Assembly (NCBI RefSeq): GCF_042453785.1
Contig: NC_091673.1
Coordinates: 14,789,501 to 14,853,500 of the forward strand
DNA from: Malus domestica
Lineage: Eukaryota > Streptophyta > Magnoliopsida > Rosales > Rosaceae
Length of the DNA: 64,000 nt
Direction of reading: 5' to 3'
Shown: piece by piece, positions 48,201 through 60,172 of the stretch
How the letters are laid out: each line of letters opens with the position of its first letter
Numbering within the stretch: the stretch's first letter is position 1
Position numbers and translations under genes: made by a program
The notes under the pieces: model-generated
Told to the model about the DNA's origin: nothing
The model's database searches: none
Seen by the model: only the letters and a program-made list of their open reading frames with translations

Positions 48201-51200
48201 AACTGCTCTAAGCCATTCTAAAAATTGAGGTGATTTCTGCACTTTCATTTTTTCCTTCTGCACATCCTGTTTATTTTTGTCTTTTGATTCTCTTTGATTT
48301 ATTCAATTCAAAGACTGTAAATAAACATGGGTGTGATATGTGTGAAGGGAAAGAAAAAGGTTGTGCGAGAATCATTTTTCTCTAAAAACACTTCCAAACA
48401 AGCCAAAAACTAACTAACCGTTTGATAATCATTCCGTTTTCAATTTTCACTTTTTGAAAACTGAAATCTTGTTTAAGAACTACTTTTAGTTTTCAAAAAA
48501 ATGAAACTGAAAACTACTTTTTTGAGTTTTTACTTTTTGGTTTTCAGTTTTTATACTTTTGATAACTAAAAACTAAAAATAGTTATAAAACAAGACTTCG
48601 GTTAAAAAAAATGTAAAAACTGAAAACGAAATGGTTATCAAACCACCCCCAAATTGTCTTTTCTTTTGCAGGAGCTTGTTTAAAAACTGTTGTAGTTCTG
48701 CCTTAGTGACACCATCAATTTTAATATGATCACTCATGTTAATGTTGATCTTCAGATTATAAGTTCAAATCTCGTGTACAACAGTTAATAAAAACAATAT
48801 ATGTTATCCCACATCATGTGCTCTTTTTTGTGCAAACCCCAACGCCTTTGGTAAGCAATTGAATGTAAGCTCATGGTTTTGGTGGAAGTTTAACAGAACT
48901 GGAGAAAATATATGAGATAGCCATCAACGGATCAGATTCTGAGAAAATATCAGCAGTTACCATTCTTTGTGGGGCCTCCCTGAATCAGGGTTGGAATATA
49001 CAAGTAAATTACATTCTTGTCCCTTACCTTCTCTCTTTCATTCTTCAGATCTTCTCCATCATCATGCATTAAGGTCCGCATTTCATGCAGGAACACACTG
49101 CCCATTTTATTATCAGGCTGTTGTCTCCTCCATGTCCTGCAAATTATTCCGGCAGCGGCAGCGGCAGCCATCTGATCGGTTATGCTCCGTTTCTGAATGC
49201 CCTTGTTGTGGGGATATCGTCCATCGACTGCATCAAGATTTTCTCACTCCTTGGCATGGTACTTTTACTTTCATTAACCTAAATGCTGTTATTTAGGCGA
49301 AAATTGATGTCGTTCGGTTTTGTAATGCTGTTGCCAGGTTCCACAACTAGCATGCTCAGTGATGGCGATCTGTGAGACTTTCGGGTCATGTGTACCTAAT
49401 GAAACTTGGAGTAGCACACCAGGGACAGAAACCTCTGCTCATGCTGTATTTTCTAATGGATTCACTCTTATTTTGAAACTGTGGAGGTTTAATCATTGCT
49501 TTTCCGACCAACTAGGATACGTTCCAACTGTTCAATCCAACCTTACTCCCGAATACTTTCTGTTAGTACGAAACTCCCACCTAGTATCCTCTGAAAAGGT
49601 CCGCCAGGATCCTGAGAAAAGGAGACTTGCAGCAGTTTCAAGCTCATCATCTGCACAGCCCATCTTCATTGATTCATTCCCGAAATTAAAAGCCTGGTAC
49701 ATGCAGCATAATGCTTGCATAGCTTCCACCCCCCCTGGACTCACCCATGGAAACCCCATTCATCGCCATGTTGATGAGCTTTTAAACATGATGTTCAAAG
49801 ACAAAGAACAAGGAAGAGATTCTAATGCTTCTGTTAGTGGTAGTCCGTCTAAAGAAGCAGACGAAGATACTTATTTAAGAAACTCTGCAGCTTGGGATAT
49901 TCTGGCAGCTGTTCCGTTTGTAGCCGATGCTGCTTTAACAGCTTGTAACCATGGGAGACTCACTCCCCGAAAACTGGCAACGGGTAAGTAAAGTACCCGT
50001 TTATAATTACCTATAATTGGATTCATCTTCAATGAAAGGAACCTACTCAAAAGTAGTCTTAAGTATCTTTTTGTGTGTGTGTGTGTGTGTGTCCGCTAGC
50101 ATTATCTGCCGTCCAGGAAACCTACGTGGCAAACTGTACTTCAGAACCAATCTGACGTGTTTTTCGAGTCACTGCAATTACTTGGCTTTACATATGTGTA
50201 CTACTAAAATCCTAGATGCTCTGTTGTCTTAGGGCTTAAAGTCTTGGTTGATTTTCTTCCTGCATCTTTGGGAACCATTGTGAGCTACTTATCAGCTGAA
50301 ATACGAAGGGGTGTTTGGAAACCAGCTTATATGAACGGAACAGATTGGCCCTGTCCTGATGCAAATCTGCCAAATATTGTGGAGAAGATCAAAATAATTG
50401 TAGCTGCCACTTCTGTTGACGTCCCAAGCACTGCTCATTCAGGTTTCTTATTTTTCAACATTACGTAAATGTATGTGATGAATATTGTGATTCATGAACA
50501 TAATTCTCTAATAGGGGCATTAACTAGAGACATTTTTCTCAATTGTTGGATGTATATGGTTAAGATATGTAATATGCAGACACTGTACATATTTCTAACA
50601 TGGATAACGGTTTGTTGTCACAGAAGGAAACTGTCAAGCTACATTACCGTTGCCCCTGGCTGCCTTAGTAAGCCTTACTATAACGTATAAAACTGACAGA
50701 GATTCAAAACGATACCTCGATTTATGCACCGTGGCCATGGCCTCCATTGCAGCTGGTTGCCCCTGGCCCTGCATGCCGATTGTTTTTTCACTCTGGACCC
50801 AGAAAGCAAAGCGTTGGGGCAACCACTTTGTCTTCTCTGCATCTCGTGCTGTCTTCCTCCAACACCCCAATGCTCTGATCCAGGTTCTTAAGAGCTGCTT
50901 CACTGCGACACTTGGCCTGCAGTCCTCTCCTCTCTCATACAATGGAGGTATTGGAGCTCTTCTTGCCCATGGAATTGGATCTCACATCCATGGAAGGGTT
51001 TCTCCTGTTGCCCCTGGGATCCTCTATCTACATGTTTATCCATATTTATCGGACATTGTCTTCTTGAATAAAGAGATTGTTTCCCTCATGATGTATTCCG
51101 TGAGTGAGATAACAGGAGGACAGGTTCCTACCGAGAGATGCAAGAGACTGAAGGCAGCAAAGAATGCAATGATAAAAGGACAATATCACATGGCTTCAAA

Positions 51201-51738
51201 CCTCACTCGGGGTAAACTTATGGCTTCACTTGCGGCTTCTTTAGTATGGTTATCAGGAGGCTTAGATCTGGTTCAGTCATTGTTTAAAGAATTTCTGCCT
51301 TCATGGTTTGTATCTATCCACAGTTTCAGACAAGATGGAGAATCAAACGGAGATGCATGGTTAAGGGGTTATGTGCTTGCTTACTTTGCATCGCTGTGTG
51401 GAGGCTTTGTATGGGGTATTGACTCATCATCCTGGGGATCCAAGCGGCGTCCAAAGATTCTTGGAACCCACATGGAATTTCTTGCAAGTGCACTAGATGG
51501 TCAGATATCTCTTGGCTGTGACCAGATCACCTGGCGCGCGTATGTCTTGGGATTCATGAGCCTCATGGTGGTTTGCATGCCGACTTGGATGCTGGACGTT
51601 GACGTAGATGCCTTGAAGAGAATCAGTAAGCGGCTGAGACAGTGGAATGAGGAGGAGCTTGCTCTAGATTTGCTGGGGATTGGCGGTGTTGATTTCATGG
51701 GTGCAGCTGCAGAAATGATAATTGAAAGCGAGCCGTAA
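45300..51738 (+). CDS. MED33A: Mediator subunit 33 (REF4/RFR1 family), copy 2
   Basis: Tandem paralogue of the upstream gene with the same twelve-exon plan: 45300-45574, 45966-46076, 46343-46690, 46786-47087, 47157-47248, 47346-47706, 47777-47990, 48889-49003, 49091-49258, 49338-49983, 50233-50442, 50624-51738. All junctions are in phase, giving 1318 residues with no stop. Seven exons have exactly the same length as in copy 1; length changes are in exons 4, 7, 9, 10, 11 and 12 and are multiples of three after phase. Exon 9 carries a GS repeat (SGSGSGS) absent from copy 1. Introns are not alike, so the duplication is not recent. In-frame ATGs at 45,165 and 45,174 could add about 45 residues; the start at 45,300 matches copy 1. 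Introns 2 and 7 contain MITEs. Confidence 0.93.
46150..46256. mobile_element. Short MITE in intron 2 of MED33 copy 2
   Basis: About 107 bp with inverted ends GAGCCCATTTGGGAGTGATTTTGG-like at the left and the inverse GTGCCTGTTTGGAACTGATTTTGG-like at the right; similarity is over about 24 bases. Confidence 0.6.
48416..48646. mobile_element. MITE in intron 7 of MED33 copy 2
   Basis: About 230 bp with long imperfect inverted repeats (about 85 bp per arm; outer part CGTTTGATAA.CATT.CGTTTTCA). A/T-rich loop. It accounts for part of the 0.9-kb intron. Confidence 0.65.
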
Positions 51739-51930
51739 TTTATTGCTTTCCGTTTACCTTTATTCTTCCCTTCTGAAATTCAGCTTGAAAATTGTAGTTA
51801 CATTTGAATGTCAAATTATTTCAATTCTTTATGGTACAAGTTGAAAGCTTTCTCTCCAGAACGATTGTATAGCAGCCCACATCTTCAAATTGACGGAAAC
51901 TTTGAATATTTTAAAACCCCAGCACCCTTA

Positions 51931-54021
51931 TCATACAACATCACTGTGCCCTGGAGATCTCTCCAGTTTTAGGCTCTGCATTGCTCGCCGCTCTGAAAAG
52001 GCTTTTTCCCACTTCCCTGCATCTGCATATAAATTGGATAGGAGAACTCTAACTGGGCCATGAGATGGTTGCAACCTTGTCAAACTCTTTGCAGCCATTT
52101 CTCCTATTTCCAGATTTCCATGTGTTCTACATGCCGCCAAAAGTGTGCCCCATATGACTACATCAGCCTTCATGGGCATGCTCCTTATCATTTTCTCAGC
52201 ATCTCCTACTCGGCCAGCTCTTCCAAGGAGATCCACCATACAACCATAATGCTTGATATTTGGTTCTACGTTGTAAACATTCTTCATGCTCTTAAAGTAC
52301 CTCTCCCCAGTCTCCACGAAGCCAGCATGGCAACATGCACTTAGGACGCCGATGAATGTGATTGAATTGAGTTTGATATTACGCTTTTGCAAGTCTGAAA
52401 ACATTTCAAGGGATAACTTTGCATGTCCGTGCATGGCCAACCCACATACGATGGCATTCCATGGTGAGATTGTTGAGGTTTTATCTCGGATTTGATAGAA
52501 CACCTCTAAGGCGGTATTGATACTCCCACATTTGGCATACATATCAATGAGTGCTGCACTTAGATTGTCATTGAGAGGAATGGAGTTTTCAATTATGTAT
52601 TCATGTGCCCATCTTGCCTCTTTCAATGTGCCTAATGTAGCAATTCCAGATAACACACTCACCATCGTAATTTCATTCGGTTGGATCCCAGTAGCTACCA
52701 TTCTTTGAAGGAGTTCTAGAGCTAATTCAGGTTGATCACTCTGTGCATAACCAGAAATCATGGAACTCCATGAAAAAACATCTTTTTCAGGCATCTCATT
52801 AAACAATGAAATTGCCTGGTTGATCATTCCATTTCTTATGTATCCTGCAATCAGGGCATTCGAAGATGCAACATGCTCCTTGATGCCCTTTTGAAACTGA
52901 CGACGAGCAAGGTTCATGTCGCCACAGCCTGCATAAAAATTGATGATCGTTGCCTGTATAAAGTCATAGCAGTCAAAACCTTCCTTTACAATTGTCCCAT
53001 GAAGTTGCTGACCTTCATGTACCGCCTCAGAGCGCCCACAAGCCGAAATCAAATCTACAAGCATAACATCATTCGGCCCTAGCCCAGTACGCAGCATTGC
53101 CTGATACATCATCAAAGCTTCACTCAACCACTCCACTTGCACATACCCGTCAATCATTGTACCCCATGAGACCACATCCTTTGCATGAATATTGTCAAAC
53201 AACTCTCTAGCCAAATCGATAAGTCCAGCTTTTGCATACCCATTCAACATGACATTCCACGAAACTATATTCCTCTCAGGCATCTCACTAAACACACTTC
53301 TTGCATCGCATACACTCGAACAACCCCAATACATGTGCAGCAAATTCGTGGAGACAAGAACAAACCCCTCAAGCTGCAACTTAATCACCAGAGCATGAAG
53401 CATTCGACTATTCCAAATACTGCCCAAATGCGAGTAAGTTGAGATCACAGTCGCCATTGTCACCTCATTCGGGATCACCCCCGCTGACCTCATATCCCTG
53501 AAAACCTCAATGGCTTCGGTCCAACACTGATTCTGGGCAAGACCCATTATCATAGTAGTATATGAGACACATCCCTTCTCAGGCATTTTTTCAAACACCT
53601 GGCGTGCACTCTCCAAACGACCAGATTTCACATAGCCAGCAACCATAATATTGCAAGACACCGGATCCAACTTAGAGCAAGAATCGAACAGCGACTCGGC
53701 ATCGGCAATGAAGCCGCATTTGGCGTACGTGTTAATCAAGCTGTTCTTGATGAAATTGTTGGAGTCCAGTCCGGACTTCAGAACAAGGGAGTGGATTTGC
53801 TGGCCTTGGAAGGAGGCCGCGAGGGAAGAGCAGGACTTTAAAGCTGAAACCAATGCGAGCTCGTAGTCGGTTTGGGTTTGGTTGATTCTGCCGGTGAAGA
53901 AGGTACGGAGATTGTCCTCTGGGTTTTGGGATGCGGCGGCGGCGGTAGAGAGCCATTTGAGACATGAAACGCGAAGGACTGGAAGTCCAGGGAACGATTT
54001 CGGTCTCTGAGATTGGAGCAT
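51931..54021 (-). CDS. Pentatricopeptide repeat protein, PLS class with E domain (MEF18-like)
   Basis: An intronless gene of 696 residues, predicted to target mitochondria: the N-terminus from ATG at 54,021 is Arg/Ser-rich and lacks acidic residues (MLQSQRPKSFPG, LRVSCLKWLSTAAAA). Repeats of P, L and S type run to the end, e.g. GQQIHSLVLKSGLDSNNF, NIMVAGYVKSGRLESARQVF, NVMLNGYAKAGLIDLARELF and YGCMVDLLGRAGRVGDAEKM. An E-type end (ERSPGHSDVV) follows, without a DYW deaminase domain. Such proteins bind organelle RNA and recruit a deaminase in trans for C-to-U editing. Best match by recall is At5g19020 (MEF18). An in-frame ATG at 54,174 would add 51 hydrophobic residues and is less likely. It converges with MED33 copy 2, 192 bp away. 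Confidence 0.92.
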   Translation of the reverse strand: MLQSQRPKSFPGLPVLRVSCLKWLSTAAAASQNPEDNLRTFFTGRINQTQTDYELALVSALKSCSSLAASFQGQQIHSLVLKSGLDSNNFIKNSLINTYAKCGFIADAESLFDSCSKLDPVSCNIMVAGYVKSGRLESARQVFEKMPEKGCVSYTTMIMGLAQNQCWTEAIEVFRDMRSAGVIPNEVTMATVISTYSHLGSIWNSRMLHALVIKLQLEGFVLVSTNLLHMYWGCSSVCDARSVFSEMPERNIVSWNVMLNGYAKAGLIDLARELFDNIHAKDVVSWGTMIDGYVQVEWLSEALMMYQAMLRTGLGPNDVMLVDLISACGRSEAVHEGQQLHGTIVKEGFDCYDFIQATIINFYAGCGDMNLARRQFQKGIKEHVASSNALIAGYIRNGMINQAISLFNEMPEKDVFSWSSMISGYAQSDQPELALELLQRMVATGIQPNEITMVSVLSGIATLGTLKEARWAHEYIIENSIPLNDNLSAALIDMYAKCGSINTALEVFYQIRDKTSTISPWNAIVCGLAMHGHAKLSLEMFSDLQKRNIKLNSITFIGVLSACCHAGFVETGERYFKSMKNVYNVEPNIKHYGCMVDLLGRAGRVGDAEKMIRSMPMKADVVIWGTLLAACRTHGNLEIGEMAAKSLTRLQPSHGPVRVLLSNLYADAGKWEKAFSERRAMQSLKLERSPGHSDVV

Positions 54022-54636
54022 CTGACGAGAGCATGAGACGCGTTGAGAGGGAAGTGAATTCAAGGAGAGAACTTGCCACGGTGTAAATATAAAATGAAAG
54101 CAAAAACATTCGAAAAGGAAGTGACCTAAGACCCAAGCTAACTTTAAATAGTTCACCCGATAAAGCGGGAACAACCATGCACATACTAAGTCAGCTATAA
54201 TTTGATATTAATCTCGTGATTTGTGAAGAACTTAGTGATATTTTTTTTACTATACATGTCTTATAACACGGGTGAATTGATGCAATCAATTTTGAGAACA
54301 AAGGCCTTCATCCATATATCCATAGCGGTCCATTAATTCCCCCATTTGGTAGAGGTAATATAGCTTTGCAAACACAATATCCAATCGACAATTGCTATAT
54401 TTAGTCTCATTCAATTCGTTATGCCCTTCCGAGGGGCCACCGCTCGAGAAGGTGCTTGTCTAGACAAAGGTGGTTTCAGAAATAAAAGTGCGCCGCCGGA
54501 GTATATGACTAATGTAAAAGAATTGTTTTGATTGAGAGTGAAGTCCAGAATACAAGGAATAAAAAACGAACATCTATAATTTAACAGGTAATCGAACATG
54601 TAATGGGAACTCCGATGGCGAAAGCATCCTGAATAA
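54022..54636. other. Spacer between PPR and At5g19025-like genes
   Basis: No gene recognised. It should hold the PPR promoter and the 3' UTR of the next gene; both genes are on the minus strand. Confidence 0.5.
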
Positions 54637-57320
54637 TCAGCGATGATCTCCTCCATTAAGAGCCGTACTGGCCAGAGCCCTGCAAGACCAAAGAGACTTA
54701 TATAAATAATCGTCCTCAACCGTATACAATGCAGATGCAGCAGTAGATACTAGATAGCTTGCATGGTTGCAAGTAATTGCTCAATGCCACTTTCAGGTTT
54801 AACAGAGCCATACAATTGTTACGACACAAAACTTGCCAGCCTACAAAACAATAAGTTAACCTACAAAGTACTGTACATAATAGTGCACCCAACAAAGTAC
54901 ATTTGAAACTTACCGAGGGCATTGTCTTCTAACAAGGTAAGACAAGCTGCAAATAACTAAAGCCAAATCAAGATACACATTTTCTTTTCTTTTTCTATTT
55001 ATAAGAAAGACGTTCCACAGCAAAACTTAAAACCAAATCAGCAGAGTCATATGTAACTGCCAGATCTATCTGAACCAGAAATGCAGCCCAAAAGGAATGA
55101 TGTTAAACTGGACCAACCCCTAGGTACGGTGCTAAAATTACTGGGTATATGCCCCAGCATCATTATAGCATTCTATCAGTTTATGTCGAGGACTCAAGTT
55201 TATGCATATACTTACTTTGTGAAGCAAAACTCATATCAAATCATGATCTATTCCACATTGTCAACCATGGTAACACTTTTCAGTAACCATTCTCAGTTAC
55301 TCGTGAAATAATCATTCATGACCTACACCACAAATTATACCGTAGCATTCATGCGTTTAGTACTTCAGATTATACTCACTGCTACCGTTGTATTGATGTT
55401 CATCCAGCCTCTTTTCTTATTCTGATTAAAAGATTTCCACAGAAATCCTATAGTAATCTATCATGCATACCATTGGGATTGATGTCTAGGTTATGAAACT
55501 TAGAGACCCTTAACTTTTTTACCTCAAAAACTATGGACCCAAACAAATTCTCTCCCTAATACTTCTGGAGTAGATGTGTAAAATGGGTCGTCATTAAAAT
55601 CAAGCCATCTATGCTTCCTTTGGTACTTGGGAACAACATAATTGTGCCATGCTCATGCATCATATTAGTGTGGTGCCTTAATCGTGCCATATTTTTTTAC
55701 ACTTGTCCAGGGCCTCATCAGCTGGATTGTTTCAGTTATTTATTATAGTTCTTGTTGTTTACTTTGTTAGGGCTTTATCGTGTCAAATTTTTTGAAACAG
55801 GCCATGTCCATACGATACGCGTACTTGCCCAGCCTGCTTATCTCTATTAGGGATCTCCCATATGATTAACAAATGTACATGCTATTTACACAGATCAATC
55901 TGAACCCAATCATAAGTCTCTTGGTGCACTACCTAAGATGTTTGTCCAACTGACAACATATATACAGTATTACCATTAAATTCCAGATTACTCAGGCTCC
56001 ACTGAGCAAACAAAACATTATTCTAGCCTACATTGTTCAAAAATGCCAGATGCAATACGGCACAGCTACCTAACAGATCTAACCACGGATACAAAATGAA
56101 AAGACACATTACGCGGACATAATTTTTTAGGTGGGTGGGCAAACGAAGAAAGGTCAAACCAAAAGAAATTTTTTAATTTTCCAACACAAAAGGGTCTCAC
56201 TTACCAAAAGCCTAGGTGCTCGCACCTTCTACAATATGCCATCACCTATACTTCTACTCTTCCAGACGGATCATCTGATTGCTTAAAGAGTTTATGTAAG
56301 AGATCTCAATCTCGGACTCAAATCTAAGTCTAATGGAAGTTCATGTGATCTAAGCTCTACCTCTTCAGCCTTTAGCAATTCAAATTATTCAATAAACCTT
56401 CCAGTACCCAGCAACAATTACTTGAAAATTTTCGTAAAGTTAAGCAACCCCATTGAAGTCCAATTGTTCAATTCATAGCATCCAATAAGTTGCACAGAAT
56501 ATTGAAACTTGCCCAGATCAATACAAACAACACTTACTCAATGCAATTAATTTCCATCTAATCAAGTAATCAAGAAAATGCAGGCAAGAAAGGAGAAGGA
56601 AACTCACTTCTTATGCCGACGTTTTCTCTTGGGACCCCAGCCTTCGAGCTTGGCCACCGGGCATCCGCATCGAGCCCGAAACAGCAGAACGGCACGGCCA
56701 TTGGTCGGCGCCATCCGCCTCAGCTCAGTCCTGAGACACTCGTAATCGGGATTGCCCTCGCTGCCGCCCTTCCACGGCAGCCTATCGATATCTTTAGACC
56801 CGGACTTGACACACTCCTCCGATTGCAATTGCAAATCGAATTCCATAGCCTTCTTTAAGCCCTTGCACCCAGGCCTATCGCACTTCCTCGATCGAATGCC
56901 GCAGCAGAACTCGACTACGAACAGCGCGGCGGCGAAGAAGGTGACGAAGCCGACGACGTAGGGGACGGGAATGTGGTGGAGGAGGAGGTGGAGGGTGGAG
57001 TGAGAGAGGAGAAGCGAGAGGGAGTTGAAGATGTAGGCGAAGTAGGAGGTGATGAGGAAGGTCCCGGAGAAGAGGACGAGGATGAGGATAAGGAGGTCGA
57101 GGGTCGCCGAGGGCGAGTGCTTGCAGAGGAGGGTGCAATTAGGGTTTGAGTTAGAGTTAGGGTTTGAGGATTTGGGTTTGGGGGTTGGGGAGAAGGAGGA
57201 GGATGACGTGGCAGCGGCTGAGAAGGAGGAGGATGAGGAGGGCATGATGGTGGTGGTGGCGAACAGAAAATGGCGCATGTTAGAGAAACACGGAGGACGG
57301 GGGTTTCTGTCATTTTTCAA
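54637..57320 (-). CDS. At5g19025-like small membrane protein (two exons)
   Basis: Exon 1 (56608-57320) encodes a Ser/Pro/Asn-rich N-terminus, two hydrophobic segments (LLILILVLFSGTFLITSYFA and VVGFVTFFAAALFVVEF), a Cys cluster (CCGIRSRKCDRPGCKG), an acidic-to-basic linker (DYECLRTELRRMAP), a second Cys pair (RARCGCPV) and a basic end (WGPKRKRRHKK). A strong donor (GTGAGT) lies at the stop-containing end. Exon 2 (54637-54679) adds ALASTALNGGDHR and a stop, in phase, across a 1.93-kb intron; total 251 residues. Without splicing the protein ends at 56,604. Families named ribosomal protein L34e superfamily by automatic tools match this, but a ribosomal role is doubtful because of the membrane segments. 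Start codon alternatives lie 14 and 25 residues downstream. Confidence 0.8.
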
Positions 57321-59986
57321 ATTTATTTATTTAACATTTATTTAATTTTATAAATAATATTTATTTATTTATTTATTTTGGGGCATTAATGGAGGTGATG
57401 GGGGAGAAGAAGGCTTGATGGTGAAGGAGAGATCACTCCACCCACGCGCCTCCTGGAGCGAGTATGGCGTGAACCTTTAAACCTTGTTACGTCAACCATG
57501 TGAAAAGTACATTCTAATTTTTTATAATTAATTTCCTAAGTATCAATCCTGGGTAATTAGTTTAAAATTTTTGTTTTAAGAAAGAGTTTATGGAGTGCTT
57601 ACCTAATTAAAACAAGACAAGTTACGAATCATGGATGTTAATGATTGACTAATCTTTCTAACATGTTTGCTTAACTGAAACAAAAATAAGAAAGAAATCA
57701 AAGAATTTACCAGAAGTAAGGAAAGATAATCAGATCCAGTGATACTCTCTAGTTAAATTAAGAGAAGTTCATCTCTAGTAAAAACCGAAACCATAACAAA
57801 AAAAAGGAGTGGGTTGTGACACTGTTTGACCAACATTACGTTATCCGTCCTTATAATCAATATTGTTAAATAGACAGAGCTCTAAGGCACATGCTGGATT
57901 TTATGCAAAAATTGGTGATTTGATAAGGATAGTTTGAATAAAGGGTTAAAGGTTGTAAATACATGGCATGTTGGATAAGACTTGAAATGACTGGTCCGGA
58001 GAGAGGGTTCTGTGCGAATTACATGGGATTAGCACGTACTGGTGAGAGTTGGATTACTATGCAGAAATTTGCAGACATGGGAAAATACTTCAAGAATCAA
58101 ACTTTGGTTATGGTTATCACGAAATCCATTTCAATAAATAAAAGTGAGTCCACAGAGTGAAAAGAGTTTTTAACTCAATACAAAAATATCCTGCGCAAAT
58201 CTCGCAAACTTATGATATTCTGAGAAATCATTTAGGCGACCGATGAGCCTCTTTAGTTTGGGGTAGTAGCACTACTTCAAATTCGGCTGGTTGACGAGGA
58301 TGAGGATAAGGAGGTCATCTCATCAACATTCCCGACGAAGTGAGATGTTACTAGGTTACTTAAGTGTGAGACACATTGAAAGTCGAACTTTATTGATGGC
58401 GAGTTGGCACACCTGCATTCACTAAAAGGATGTAGTTAGCTCTTAGTTACTTGGTCTACTAGCTGCGTAGGCTTAATAAATTTTAGAGTCAACAAACACG
58501 GAACGCATCAGTCTCACATCGTGCTCGTCAATAATGCAGCCACTAAAGTCTTGATTTTGTTCTCGCGGATCCATCGCAGCTGATGGAGGAGAAGAAAAGA
58601 GGTCCTTCATATTTCCACGGCATACCATCCCCCAAATCAAACAAACAGATGCCGTTACCTGCCTAATTTGATTTGAAATTATGGTTATATTTTCACGTGA
58701 GACTCACATGTGTATATATAACAAAAAAAAAAACCAAAGTGATTTGAACCTCAATTGTTAACGGAGCTTATCACGAGAGTTTAATTAACAAATTTTCACT
58801 ACAAAAGTCACATAAAAAGTGATTTGGCACCACAAAAATAACGAAAAAAATTATTCATATATATTATATGGTATTAGAATTTTAGTTGACTCACATGCAT
58901 TAGTTTGTTGTATGTAGTTAGTATAATTTCATTCTCATAGCCACTTCAAATTTCAAATACATCATATCTTTATATATAAAAAATATTAAACAATAAAGCC
59001 GCCCTCGTACCTTCGAGGTTACTTGAAAAAACCTAAAGAAAATTAAAATTGGATTTAGATGAAACAAATTCATGTCGAATCAAAACAGCCTACAAATTTT
59101 GCACCAAAAAAATTAACATACGAAAAAGATTTGATCCATTCAATCAGAATACTTAGTTGTTCATATTTGGTCGAGTCCAAATATTTCAATTTTTTTATTT
59201 TTTGTCGAAAGACAGATATTTATTGAATTTATTTGGTCTGAATCAAAATATTCAGTTTCTTTAGGACCCTGAACGCACACCACACACACAAAAGTTAATT
59301 GACTTTCCTCCTCTAGCAAGGAACAACTACTTCATTAGGCTTTAGGACTCTGAACGCACACTACACACACAAAACACGCTCCGAAAGAGATGTGAGCGGT
59401 TCCATTCCCTCTTTGGAAGTACTTACGCCAGCTTTCGTTAGCAGAGTTACCCTCCATTCAGCCGTGTAAAACACGGTTTCGTATACTATTAATTCTGATT
59501 TTTTTTTATTTACTTTTTGGAGCTACTTGTGAAAAGCTTTACGGTTAATAATAAGTAATCCAATATTCCTTACACCTTTTAGTTTCATCTCGGTAGAACA
59601 AGGAATATGCCAAGGCGGTGGACCCCAAATAGTTGACCTGGGCCTGAAGAAGGAGAGGCCTTGTGGCTTATCTAGTCAAACATGAAGCATAATCGACTGG
59701 AGGCGTGATTCTTCTTTTGAGCCACTTTTACAGTAAAAAAAAAAAAAAAAACCCAAAAATGTTGTATAAGTGTCTTTATTGCCTTCCACTCTTTTTGCCA
59801 CAAGTACAAGAAGAAGAAAGATTGTGACTAACTTATTCGGGGATAGCTCTTTAAAAAAAAGGATCTAGTTCGATCCACTATACTCCTGTCAGTGGGATCT
59901 GCCAGTGACCCCGTGTGTCACGCCGTTTCCTCAGTACAGATTAGTGGAAGAAGACAGTGAGTGATCAGTCGATGAGACGGAGTACA
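57321..59986. other. Intergenic, no supported gene
   Basis: AT-rich sequence. It contains a (TTTA)n-like run at 57,320-57,380, a 24-bp exact copy of exon sequence from the gene upstream (58,293-58,316), and a roughly 80-bp tandem duplication at 59,260-59,375 (TTTAGGA.TCTGAACGCACAC.ACACACACAAAA twice). Short open frames lack known motifs. Confidence 0.5.
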
Positions 59987-60172
59987 ATGGCAGAAACAAT
60001 GATGGGTTGTTATGGTTAACAATTTCATGACTCAACAAAAGGAAATCTTTAGACCTAAAGAACCCGGCAAGGTCGGAATGTACGTCTGTGGTATCACAGC
60101 CTATGCCCTAAGCTGTCTTGGCCACGCTTGAGCACCCATCAGTTTTGGCATCCTGTTTGTACCTAAAATTAC
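59987..60172 (+). pseudogene. Cysteinyl-tRNA synthetase gene fragment
   Basis: Encodes the N-terminal catalytic start of cysteinyl-tRNA synthetase: an ATG-led leader, then after a frameshift [20 protein letters not shown] followed by CGITAY and the region of the HIGH signature. The HIGH site reads CLGH instead of HIGH/HLGH, and a TGA follows two codons later; matching residues continue (APISFGILF). The zinc-binding Cys of YVCG is kept. About 60 residues of a protein of more than 500 are present and no downstream exon follows. It is a captured or truncated copy. Confidence 0.75.

Noticed and set aside
36150..51738. One very long MED33 gene
   Set aside because: A stop at 44,487-44,489, a repeated first exon with its own ATG at 45,300, and a full second exon set show two genes.
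54411..54922. Open frames on the minus strand between the PPR gene and the large intron
   Set aside because: They have no known motif and overlap the spliced exon and intron of the At5g19025-like gene.
56875..57313. Ser/Pro/Leu-rich alternative frames over the At5g19025-like exon
   Set aside because: They are shadows of the real frame, caused by the GC-rich codon pattern.
57963..58160. 65-codon plus-strand frame
   Set aside because: No recognised domain, composition like the surrounding AT-rich DNA, and no splice context.
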